A program made the translations under genes and the position numbers. Below are positions 38,376 to 46,639 of a stretch of 64,000 bases of DNA, piece after piece (position 1 is the stretch's first letter; every line of letters starts with the position of its first letter). Origin of the DNA: AG25 sp035518815 (GTDB lineage Bacteria > Gemmatimonadota > Gemmatimonadetes > Gemmatimonadales > GWC2-71-9). The stretch spans positions 1 through 64,000 of the forward strand of contig DATIXG010000074.1 of NCBI GenBank assembly GCA_035518815.1, in the 5' to 3' direction. The notes beneath the pieces were generated by a model. It saw nothing but the letters and a program-made list of their open reading frames with translations. It ran no database searches and had not been told where the DNA came from.

Positions 38376-39861
38376 GTGCGAGGAGGGTGTCGGCGACGGT
38401 GGGACTGCCGAGCCGTCGGGCAACAGTCGCTTCGGTCTCATAGAGGCTCCTGCACGGATTACAGAACCGGTTCACCCGCATGAAGAAGGAGTCCGCGACG
38501 CCATACTGCTCCAGCATGAGCGCGGCGTGGGCGCCGAGCATGTAGGGGCGGGATTCCAGCGGGAAGGTGTCGATCGCGACCCGGGCGGCCTGGAGCGCCT
38601 TCTCGGGCTTGCTCTGCTCGAGGTAGATAGACGCCATGATCATCGGCCCGACGTACGAGCGCGGCGAGTCCTCGAGGATGCTGAGGGTGGCCGTGACGTT
38701 GGTCTCCCAGACGGGCACGCGGAGCGCGCTGCGTATGCCCCCGAGCACGGCGAGCGCCGCCACCAGAAGCATCAGCGGACGTCCGCGCAGCTGCCGCGCG
38801 GCCCCGCCCACCGCGATCGCCAGTCCCACGGACGGGAGGTACAGCGTCCGCTCCGCGATCAGGATTCCCACCGGAAACAGCAAGTTGGAAACAGGAGCGA
38901 ACGCGAACGGCACCCATCCCAGCCCGAACGCCTCGATCTTGCGCCCACGTTGCCACGCGACGATCGCGAGGCATACCCAAACCAGGCCGCACAGCAAGCC
39001 GATCACGAAACGCGGATCGAACGGGCTGGTCACGATCGAGCGCTCGTTGGGTGAATAGTCCGCCCGCAGCTGGAGCGGGAACACGAGCAGGCGGAAGATG
39101 TCGGACCAGGCCGCAACCGCGGTGAGGCGAGCGGGAGTCGGGTGCTGCCCGACAAACACGGCCGCGATGATGTAGGCGGGGTCGTACTGCCGCAGCACGA
39201 GGTGCCGCACCACTCCGTAGGCCGCACCCGCGACTACCCAGCTCGCACAGAACACGAACATGGCGCGCCTGGGCGGCCGGCCGATACCCGCTGCCCAGGC
39301 CAACGCGATGAGGCCGGGGGCCACGGCTGCGTTTTCCTTGCACAGCAGCGCCAGGATCCAGCACGCCGTGCTCCACGCAACGCTGCGGCGCTCGATGGCC
39401 GCGTACAGCATGAGCAGCGTGAATACCGTCGCCATCAATTCAGCGCGGCCGACGACCTGCGCGACCGCTTCAACGTGCAGCGGATGTACCGCGAAGAGCA
39501 CGCCCGCCACGAGCGCGGCTGTCGTGTTGATCCAGCGTCGCGCGAGCACGGACACGAGCACCGATGCGGCCGCGTGCCACAGGATGTTCACGGCGTGGAA
39601 CAGCGCCGGGCCGTCCAGGTGCCAGTCGAGCACATAGGTCGCGACCGTCAGGGGCCGGTACAGATAGGCGCCAACCTCGGGAGGCCAATAGGACGTCCCG
39701 AAGGCTTTCCACCATCCGTCGGACGAATGGACGAGGGTGCTGCCGAGGATGATCTGCAGATCGTCGAGCGCCCAACGGTTCGACAGGGCGCCGAGGTAGA
39801 CGAGGATGGCACAGGCGGCGACGGCCCCGTACAGGCGCCAGGACTCCCGATCCATTGTCAC
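38350..39861 (-). CDS. TMTC-like GT-C membrane glycosyltransferase, paralogue B
   Basis: 503 residues, same architecture as paralogues A, C and E: acidic pair in 'RWALDDLQI', 'VHPLHVEAVAQVVGRAELMA', 'LLCKENAAVAPGL', 'LLVFPLQLRADYSP', 'AERTLYLPSVGLA'. The tail carries CNPC. The GTG at 39861 overlaps the stop of paralogue C (GTGA); ATG at 39855 is an alternative. Probably membrane-bound with its active site on the periplasmic face. Sugar and acceptor are unknown. Confidence 0.75.
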   Translation of the reverse strand: MTMDRESWRLYGAVAACAILVYLGALSNRWALDDLQIILGSTLVHSSDGWWKAFGTSYWPPEVGAYLYRPLTVATYVLDWHLDGPALFHAVNILWHAAASVLVSVLARRWINTTAALVAGVLFAVHPLHVEAVAQVVGRAELMATVFTLLMLYAAIERRSVAWSTACWILALLCKENAAVAPGLIALAWAAGIGRPPRRAMFVFCASWVVAGAAYGVVRHLVLRQYDPAYIIAAVFVGQHPTPARLTAVAAWSDIFRLLVFPLQLRADYSPNERSIVTSPFDPRFVIGLLCGLVWVCLAIVAWQRGRKIEAFGLGWVPFAFAPVSNLLFPVGILIAERTLYLPSVGLAIAVGGAARQLRGRPLMLLVAALAVLGGIRSALRVPVWETNVTATLSILEDSPRSYVGPMIMASIYLEQSKPEKALQAARVAIDTFPLESRPYMLGAHAALMLEQYGVADSFFMRVNRFCNPCRSLYETEATVARRLGSPTVADTLLAHARRLTRP

Positions 39862-41351
39862 CGCTGGTGCGCCCGTGACGCGTGGGCCAGGAGCGAGTCC
39901 GCGACGGCGTCATCGCCGAGCCGGCGTGCGAGATCGGCCTCGATGCGATAGTAGCCGAGACAGGCGTTGCAGATGCGATCGCCTTGAACCAACAGCTCGG
40001 CCGCCTGCGCGGGCCGCCCGAGCTTCAACGCCGCATGCCCCCCCACGATGTAGGATCGCGCGTCCCAGGGGACCATACGAATCGCAATCTGAGCCGCTTG
40101 GAGGGCCTTCTCATCTTGCCGATCGATGAGGAGGAGCGACGCCGACAGCATGAATCCGAGGTAGGAATGAGGCGAGTCCCTCATGACGCTTTGGATGACG
40201 GAGTTCTCATCCCGCCAGACGGGGACCCGCAGCGCGCTACGCACGCCCCCCGCGACCGCCACGGCGGCCACGAGGACCGCGAGTCCTCGCCCGCGCAGCT
40301 CCGCAGCCAGTGCGCCCACGGCCACGGCAAGGCCAACCGATGGCAGGTACAGGGTCCGCTCGGCGACCAGCACCCCGATTGGAAACAACAGATTCGCGAC
40401 CGGCGCGAAGGCCAGCGCGAGCCAAGCGATCCCAAACGCCTCCACCCGCCGGCCCCGCCGACGCGCCAGCATGAACCAGAGCACCCATGCGGCCAGCGAT
40501 ATGACACCGGCGAGGACCCGCCCATCGAAGATGCTCGTCACCGCCGTGCGCTCCGCCGGCGAGTAGTCGATCCGCAGCTTGAGCGGCAGGACGAGCAAGC
40601 GCGTCACGTCGGCTAGCGCGGCGATCGCCGTGAGGCGCACGGTTGTGAGCGGCTGGCCGACGAACACGGGAGCGATGAAGGACGGATAGGCCTGGAGAAC
40701 GTGCTCCCTGAGCAGCGCGTAGCCGATGCCGGCCACGGCCCACCATGCCGCGAACACCCCCATGCGACCCGGGGCGGGGCGCGAGAACCCGAGCACCCAC
40801 GCCGCCCCGATCAAAGCAGGCGCGACGATCGCGTTCTCCTTGCTCAGCAGGCCAAGGATCCAGCACGCCGTGCTCCACGCGACGCTGTGCCGCTCCACGG
40901 CCGCGTACACTGCCAGCAGGGTGAACGCCGCCGCCATCAGCTCCGAGCGCCCCACCACGCTCGCCACCGCTTCGACATGCACGGGGTGAACGGCGAACAG
41001 CACGCCGCCGACGAGAGCCGCGGCGGCGCCGCACCAGGTGTAGAGCAGCGCGGCCACGAGCACGGAGACGCCCGCGTGCCACGCCACGTTGACCGCATGG
41101 AACAGCGCGGGACCGTCCAGGTGCCAGTCCAGCACGTAGCTGGCGACGGTGAGGGGCCGGTAGAGCTGGCCGCCCTGCTCTCGGTTCCAGTAGGGGTGCA
41201 CGAAAGCGCTCCACAACCCGCTCCACGAATGCACCAGATCATTGTACGTGACGATCTCGAGATCGTCTCCGCCGAACGTGTTCCAGAGCGCGCCGATGTA
41301 CACGACGACGGCGCAGGCGGCGACCAGGAGGTAGACCTGCCTACGGCTCAC
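39858..41351 (-). CDS. TMTC-like GT-C membrane glycosyltransferase, paralogue C
   Basis: 497 residues. Acidic pair in 'NTFGGDDLEI', 'VHPVHVEAVASVVGRSELMA', 'LLSKENAIVAPAL', 'LLVLPLKLRIDYSP' and 'AERTLYLPSVGLA'. The C-terminal tail has TPR-like helices and CNAC. GTG start at 41351, overlapping the end of the GT39-like gene by 11 nt. Paralogues B and C are similar along their whole length, including 'LYRPLTVASYVLDWHLDGPALFHAVN'-type loop residues (split here: 'LYRPLTVASYVLDW' and 'LDGPALFHAVN'). Confidence 0.75.
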   Translation of the reverse strand: MSRRQVYLLVAACAVVVYIGALWNTFGGDDLEIVTYNDLVHSWSGLWSAFVHPYWNREQGGQLYRPLTVASYVLDWHLDGPALFHAVNVAWHAGVSVLVAALLYTWCGAAAALVGGVLFAVHPVHVEAVASVVGRSELMAAAFTLLAVYAAVERHSVAWSTACWILGLLSKENAIVAPALIGAAWVLGFSRPAPGRMGVFAAWWAVAGIGYALLREHVLQAYPSFIAPVFVGQPLTTVRLTAIAALADVTRLLVLPLKLRIDYSPAERTAVTSIFDGRVLAGVISLAAWVLWFMLARRRGRRVEAFGIAWLALAFAPVANLLFPIGVLVAERTLYLPSVGLAVAVGALAAELRGRGLAVLVAAVAVAGGVRSALRVPVWRDENSVIQSVMRDSPHSYLGFMLSASLLLIDRQDEKALQAAQIAIRMVPWDARSYIVGGHAALKLGRPAQAAELLVQGDRICNACLGYYRIEADLARRLGDDAVADSLLAHASRAHQR

Positions 41352-42867
41352 TACGGACTCCGAAGAGCGCCCCGCCGTTGGCCCAGCGGCGCCGCAGCTC
41401 GAACCGCGCCGGATAGGCGGTGAGCAGGCGCTGCAGCTCAGTGAGCCCGCCCTCGTCTCCCGCGGCGACGAGCAGGTGGGTCACGCCCTGACGGTCGAGA
41501 TAGGCGCGGTGCACGGCCGGAGGCGGCTCGAGCACCTGATTCCCGCGCATGCGGTAGACGTAGAGGGGCACGGCCAGCCGGCGCGTGTAGAGCCACACCA
41601 GGGGGTCGTGGTCGGTGGCTACCACGGCGTTCTGAGGAAGGGAATCGAGCGCGGGGAGCATGTCGCCCAGCGTGTCGGACATCCGGGCGGCGGCGAGATC
41701 CCACCATTGATGGGCAAAGCCACGCGCCTCGTAGCGCGCGTAGCCGCCGACGAGAATCGCCGCCAGCACCGCGACGGGTATGCGCAGGCGGGTATGGCGC
41801 CACAAGGCGACCGCGCCAGCCGCCCAGCCGAGGGCGATCCATGGAAGGACGGCCCAGAGAAATCGATCCGGCGGCACGGGCCAGCACGCGAGCAGCGCGA
41901 GGTACAACACGAGAGCGCCTCCGATCGCCGACCGGCGAGCGAGCTCGACGAGCCCGTAGAAGCCCACGGCGAGCGCCGCGATGCCGCACGCGTAGTATGC
42001 GGGGCCCGTCACCGTCCAACTCAGCGTCAGCACGCCGAGCGGGCGGACGAGATCCGTCACGCGCGCTCCCACCATTGCGACGCCGGAACCCGCTACCAGC
42101 TCGAGGTAGGATCCGTAGTCCGACCCGATGATGGGGTCGATGCCGCCCTGGTGGATCATCACCCAGGCCCCCCACCCGAGCCCCGCCACGATGGAGGGAG
42201 CCGCCGCCAGGGCCACGCGGCGCCAACCGGCCGCCCGTCCCTCCTGGACGCGGTGGACGTGCGTGAAGTAGGTCCACACGACAACCCCCGCGGCCACCGC
42301 GCCGCCCAGCGACCGAGCGAGAAATGCGAGCGCCGCCGCCGCTCCCGAGATCAAGGCCGCGGCGTCCGGGGAGAACCGGCCCGGCGTCGGGCGATCCGCG
42401 AAGATCACGGCCACCGCGACGAACAGCGTGAAGACGGGCTCCGAGAGCAGCACCGTCAAGACCGTGAGGCACGGAATCGACAGAGCGGCGGCCACGACGA
42501 CGCATCCGGGCAGCCAGGCAGGCCCACCGATCAGCCGAATGCGCATCGCATGCCACACGATCAAACCGGACGATGCCGCGGCGCACAGCATGTTGAAGGC
42601 CTTGCCGACGAGCGCAGCGGTCGACACGGGCCATAAGCCGAACAGCGGCGACAGGATGACCGGATACAGCGGCGGGTAGTGCACGGCGACCGGCCGGCCC
42701 GGCAGGTTCGGATGCACGTACCCGAGACCGTGCGCCAGGGCCCAGGCGAGATTGGCGTATTGTGCGTCGTCGTAGAAGACGCCTACGAGGTGATGGTTCG
42801 ACGTGAGGAGGCCGCCCGCGAGGGTCGCGAGGGCAGCGGCCAGCCCGGCGCGGCGAGGAGTCAGCAT
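41341..42867 (-). CDS. GT39-like (ArnT/RgtA-type) membrane glycosyltransferase
   Basis: 508 residues and about a dozen membrane helices. The first periplasmic loop has 'GVFYDDAQYANLAWALAHG', the acidic pair typical of GT-C enzymes that use polyprenyl-phosphate sugars. The C-terminal part (about 390-508) is a soluble alpha/beta domain. It lacks the TMTC motifs of its neighbours, so it is a different GT-C branch inserted in the array. Target could be lipid, glycan or protein; the context suggests a surface glycan or glycoprotein. Confidence 0.75.
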   Translation of the reverse strand: MLTPRRAGLAAALATLAGGLLTSNHHLVGVFYDDAQYANLAWALAHGLGYVHPNLPGRPVAVHYPPLYPVILSPLFGLWPVSTAALVGKAFNMLCAAASSGLIVWHAMRIRLIGGPAWLPGCVVVAAALSIPCLTVLTVLLSEPVFTLFVAVAVIFADRPTPGRFSPDAAALISGAAAALAFLARSLGGAVAAGVVVWTYFTHVHRVQEGRAAGWRRVALAAAPSIVAGLGWGAWVMIHQGGIDPIIGSDYGSYLELVAGSGVAMVGARVTDLVRPLGVLTLSWTVTGPAYYACGIAALAVGFYGLVELARRSAIGGALVLYLALLACWPVPPDRFLWAVLPWIALGWAAGAVALWRHTRLRIPVAVLAAILVGGYARYEARGFAHQWWDLAAARMSDTLGDMLPALDSLPQNAVVATDHDPLVWLYTRRLAVPLYVYRMRGNQVLEPPPAVHRAYLDRQGVTHLLVAAGDEGGLTELQRLLTAYPARFELRRRWANGGALFGVRSEP

Positions 42868-42874
42868 CCGGCGG

Positions 42875-44434
42875 TCACGACCGATGTTCGGCGATGCGCG
42901 CCGCCAGGTGCCGGGACAACCAATCCGACCAGACGGTCCGGCCCCGCCACCGGGCCTCCATCACCGCCGCCTGGTAAAACGTCACGCAGTTCACGCAAGT
43001 CGAGTCGACGTGGGCGATCAGCGAATCGACCAGCGCAACCCGGCCGAGGCGAAACGCGACCTCCGCCGCGTGCAGGGTCAGCCGGTTGTCCGAGGGAAGG
43101 AGGCGCGCGGCGCGACGGTAGGCCTCAAGCGCGTCGTCGAGGCGACCTTCGGTCTCCGCGTACCGCGCGGCGATCGCCGGACCGAAGTACGAGCGTGGCG
43201 AGTCCCGCACGACGCTCTGGTACACCGTTTCGGTGCTCTCCCACACCGGCACGCGCAGCGCCACGCGCACGCCACCGGCGACCACCACCAGCGCGACGGC
43301 CGCGTCGGCCCAACGGCGGGCGGCGGCGCCGATGGTCGGTCGCCATGCCGCGAGCCCTGCCCCCACGGCCAGCGCGAGGCCGACCGACGGCAAATAGAGG
43401 GTCCGCTCGGCCACCAGGACGCCGGACGGAAACACCAGGTTCGACACGGGGGCGAGCGCGATGCCGATCCATGCGACGCCGAATGTCTCGACCCGCCGGC
43501 GGCGGCGCCACAGCGACCACAGAAGCCCACCCCACAGGAGGAGGCAAGCAAGGCCCGCGAGGAAGCGCGGATCGGCCACGCTGGTGACGGCGGTCCGCTC
43601 CATGGGGGAGTAGTCGGCGCGGAGGTGCCACGGAAACACGAGCAGGCGCGTGACGTCCGCCAGGGCTGCCACCGCGGTGAGCCGCACGCCCAGCGGCGAC
43701 TGGCCCAGGAAGACGATGGCCAACCCCGCGGTGACCGGGTACGGCCGGAACACGGCGTACCGCAGGAGCGCCCACGCGATGCCGATCGCGCACCACACGC
43801 CGACGTACGCCGCGATGCGCCGCCGCGCCGGGCGGCCGAACCCGAGCAGCCAGGCCGTACCCACCAGCGCTGGGACGACGACCGCATTCTCCTTGCAGAG
43901 GAGCCCCAGCGTCCACGCCACCGCGCTCCAGACGAGACGGTCGTTCTCCACGGCAAGCCACACCGCGAGGATCGTGAAGAGCGCGGCCAGGAGCTCGGCG
44001 CGCCCTACGACGTTGGCCACGGCCTCGACGTGCGCCGGATGGACCGCGAACAACGCGCCGGCGATGACGCCCGCCGTGAGGCCGGCCCAGCGCCGGGCGA
44101 GAAGCGCGACCGCGGCGCTCACCCCGGCGTGCCACGCGATGTTGACGCCGTGGAGCCACCAAGCGCGCCACGGCGCGATAAGCCAGTCCAGGGTGTACGT
44201 CGCGAGGACGAGGGGCCGGTAGAGGTGCCCGCCGCGCGGCGGCGGCCAGTACGGCACCGCGAACGCGCGCCAGAATCCACTCGCGCGGTGGACAAGGCCG
44301 TTGTCCTCAACGAGGGGAACGTCGTCCCAGGCGAAGCCGTTCGCGAGCGCGCCCAGGTAGATGACCGCGGCGAGCGCCGCGATCGCAGCCGCGAGCCGTC
44401 GCGCGGCGGCGCCGTCCTCAGCGCCGCCCGGCAC
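42875..44434 (-). CDS. TMTC-like GT-C membrane glycosyltransferase, paralogue E
   Basis: About 519 residues. Acidic pair in 'GFAWDDVPL', 'VHPAHVEAVANVVGRAELLA', 'LLCKENAVVVPAL', 'LLVFPWHLRADYSP' and 'AERTLYLPSVGLA'. The tail again has TPR-like helices and CVNC. I chose the GTG at 44434, which overlaps the GT2 stop by 17 nt; an ATG at 44488 would overlap more. First GT-C gene after the GT2 gene. Confidence 0.75.
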   Translation of the reverse strand: MPGGAEDGAAARRLAAAIAALAAVIYLGALANGFAWDDVPLVEDNGLVHRASGFWRAFAVPYWPPPRGGHLYRPLVLATYTLDWLIAPWRAWWLHGVNIAWHAGVSAAVALLARRWAGLTAGVIAGALFAVHPAHVEAVANVVGRAELLAALFTILAVWLAVENDRLVWSAVAWTLGLLCKENAVVVPALVGTAWLLGFGRPARRRIAAYVGVWCAIGIAWALLRYAVFRPYPVTAGLAIVFLGQSPLGVRLTAVAALADVTRLLVFPWHLRADYSPMERTAVTSVADPRFLAGLACLLLWGGLLWSLWRRRRRVETFGVAWIGIALAPVSNLVFPSGVLVAERTLYLPSVGLALAVGAGLAAWRPTIGAAARRWADAAVALVVVAGGVRVALRVPVWESTETVYQSVVRDSPRSYFGPAIAARYAETEGRLDDALEAYRRAARLLPSDNRLTLHAAEVAFRLGRVALVDSLIAHVDSTCVNCVTFYQAAVMEARWRGRTVWSDWLSRHLAARIAEHRS

Positions 44435-45125
44435 TATCGGGGCGAAACAGGTTGTACCGGAGAATGTGGAAGAGTGCCGCGACGCCATCGCGCCAAGTGA
44501 TCTTCTTTCCCTCCGCGTAGGTGCGGCCACTGTAGGAAATGGGCAGCTCCCAGATCCGCGCGCCCGCCTGCGCAAGCCGCGCGGTGATCTCAACTTCGAA
44601 GCCGAACCGGTTGGCGGTGAGCGGCAAGCGTTTCATCAAATCGGCCCGGACCAGCTTGTAGCACGTCTCCATGTCCGTCAGGTTCAGGTTCGTGAACATG
44701 TTGGACAGGAGGGTCAGTACCCGGTTCCCGACCGCATGCCAGAAGTAGAGCACGCGATGCGGGCCGCCCTGGAAGCGGGAGCCGAAAACCGCGTCGGCCC
44801 TTCCGTCCAGGATGGGTTTCAGCAGCGTGGGGAGCTCATCGGGATCGTACTCGAGGTCCGCGTCCTGGATCACGACGACGTCGCCCGTGGCGAGGGCGAT
44901 GCCCGACCGGATCGCGGCGCCCTTGCCCCGGTTTACGGGGTGGCGCTGCAGCGCGTCGAGCCGGCCCGCGCCCCGGAGCCGTTCGAGCACGCTGTCCGAG
45001 CCGTCTACCGATGCGTCGTCGATGGCAATCACCTCGATCTGCAGCGGCACCGCGCGCACCCGTTCTACTACCTGCTCAATCGTCGTTGCTTCGTTGTAGA
45101 CGGGAATCAGAACCGACAGCTTCAC
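44418..45125 (-). CDS. GT2 family polyprenyl-phosphate sugar synthase-like protein
   Basis: 235 residues with a GT-A fold: 'LSVLIPVYNEATTIEQVV', 'VIAIDDASVDGSDSVL', 'PVNRGKGAAIRSGIALATGD' and the DxD-type 'VIQDADLEYDPDE'. It resembles DPM1/GtrB-type dolichol- or undecaprenyl-phosphate hexose synthases, which make the lipid-linked sugar used by GT-C enzymes. No membrane anchor is seen at the C-terminus. The GTG at 45125 overlaps the stop of the sigma-54 activator (GTGA) and the five GT-C genes follow, an arrangement that fits donor supply. Confidence 0.85.
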   Translation of the reverse strand: MKLSVLIPVYNEATTIEQVVERVRAVPLQIEVIAIDDASVDGSDSVLERLRGAGRLDALQRHPVNRGKGAAIRSGIALATGDVVVIQDADLEYDPDELPTLLKPILDGRADAVFGSRFQGGPHRVLYFWHAVGNRVLTLLSNMFTNLNLTDMETCYKLVRADLMKRLPLTANRFGFEVEITARLAQAGARIWELPISYSGRTYAEGKKITWRDGVAALFHILRYNLFRPDSAGRR

Positions 45126-46537
45126 GCCTCCGTCCCCGCCCCAGCCCCCGTCCCTGCGACCGTCTTGGTCACGCCGTCGTAGCGGCTCAGCTTGCGATAC
45201 AGGGTCGATGGGTCGATACCGAGCACCTCCGCCGCGCGGGTCTTGTTGCCGCCTTCGCTCTGCAGCACCCACGTGATGTAGGCTTGTTCGATCACATCGA
45301 GCGTGGGGTTCACGTGCGGGCGCTCCGCTACGAGCGGCTCGGCCCGCCGCTCACTGATCTTGGCGGGCATGGCATCGAGCCCGATCGTCTCGCCCTTGGT
45401 CAGCACCCCCGCTCGCTCGAGCGCGTTCTCGAGCTCTCGCACGTTCCCCGGCCAGTCATAGCTCATGATCGCATCGAAGGCTTCGGCATCGAGCCGTTTG
45501 GGCGGCTCGCCGCGCTCGACCGCGATGCGCTCGAGGAATGCCTTGACGAGGATCTCGATATCGTCGCGGCGGTCGCGCAGCGGCGGCAGGTGAATCGCGA
45601 TCACGTTGAGGCGGTAGTACAAATCGGTGCGGAAACGGCCGCGCTTGATGTCCTCTTCCAGGTCGCGGTTCGTCGCCGCCACCACGCGGACGTCCACGGG
45701 GATCGCTTCCGTCCCGCCCACCGGGATCGCTTCCCGCTCCTGCAGCACGCGGAGCAGCTTCACCTGCGTGGCGGGCGACATCTCGCCGATCTCATCGAGG
45801 AAGAACGTGCCGCCGCGTGCGGCCGCGAACAGGCCCTGTTTGTCGCGAACCGCGCCGGTGAATGAGCCTTTCACGTGCCCGAACAGCTCCGACTCGAGGA
45901 GGCTTTCGGGCAGCGCGCCGCAGTTGATCGACAGGAATGGGCCTTCGCTGCGCGTCGAGAGCTCGTGGATGTAGCGGGCGATGACCTCCTTGCCCGTCCC
46001 CGACTCTCCCTGAATGAGCACCGTGCTTTCGGTCGGGGCAACCTGTTCGGCCAGCCTCAGGACGTCCTGGAAGGCGCGTGCCTTGCCCAGAGGCTTGTCC
46101 AACCCGGAGCGCTCGCGGCGGCGGATCTCCTGCTTCAGCTGCTTGTTCTCTGCCTTGAGACGCCGCACCTCTCCGGCGCGGCGGCACAGCGCGACGATCT
46201 CGTCGTTGGAAAAGGGCTTCTGGACGTAGTGGAACGCGCCTTCGTTCACCGCCTGGATGGCGCTCTGGAGGGATGCTTGGGCGGTCATGAGGATGACCGG
46301 CGTCTCGGGGTCCTGCTCCTTCACGGCAGCCAGGATCTCGATTCCGGTCACGCCGGGCATCTTGATGTCCGTCAAGACGATATCCGGGGCGGCCGTCTTG
46401 ATCTGCTCCAGGCCCGCCTTGCCTCCCTGCGCGGTGATGACGTCGAACCCCTCGTTCTTGAGGAGGATGCGCAGGGTGTCGAGGATGCCCTGCTCGTCGT
46501 CGACAACGAGGATCGAGGGCTGTGCGCTGTCGTGCAT
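45122..46537 (-). CDS. Second PilR-like sigma-54 response regulator
   Basis: 471 residues. Intact receiver (Asp in 'IVLTDIKMPGVTG', Lys in 'YVQKPF'), a coiled linker, AAA+ domain with Walker A GESGTGKE, the sigma-54 loop as GSFTGA instead of GAFTGA, 'WPGNVRELENALERA' and a Fis HTH ('GIDPSTLYRKLSRY'). Low-complexity Gly/Thr/Ala tail. It pairs with the kinase upstream (46640-48319), whose structure is that of PilS, and its stop overlaps the GT2 start. Confidence 0.88.
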   Translation of the reverse strand: MHDSAQPSILVVDDEQGILDTLRILLKNEGFDVITAQGGKAGLEQIKTAAPDIVLTDIKMPGVTGIEILAAVKEQDPETPVILMTAQASLQSAIQAVNEGAFHYVQKPFSNDEIVALCRRAGEVRRLKAENKQLKQEIRRRERSGLDKPLGKARAFQDVLRLAEQVAPTESTVLIQGESGTGKEVIARYIHELSTRSEGPFLSINCGALPESLLESELFGHVKGSFTGAVRDKQGLFAAARGGTFFLDEIGEMSPATQVKLLRVLQEREAIPVGGTEAIPVDVRVVAATNRDLEEDIKRGRFRTDLYYRLNVIAIHLPPLRDRRDDIEILVKAFLERIAVERGEPPKRLDAEAFDAIMSYDWPGNVRELENALERAGVLTKGETIGLDAMPAKISERRAEPLVAERPHVNPTLDVIEQAYITWVLQSEGGNKTRAAEVLGIDPSTLYRKLSRYDGVTKTVAGTGAGAGTEA

Positions 46538-46639
46538 GTTTACGCAACCCGTTTGCGAGCAAAAGGTTACCGGAAATGCCCGGGAGGACGCAGCGCTAAC
46601 ATTGGAGAATGTCTCGCAGAGTGCAAGACGGAGGGTGGG

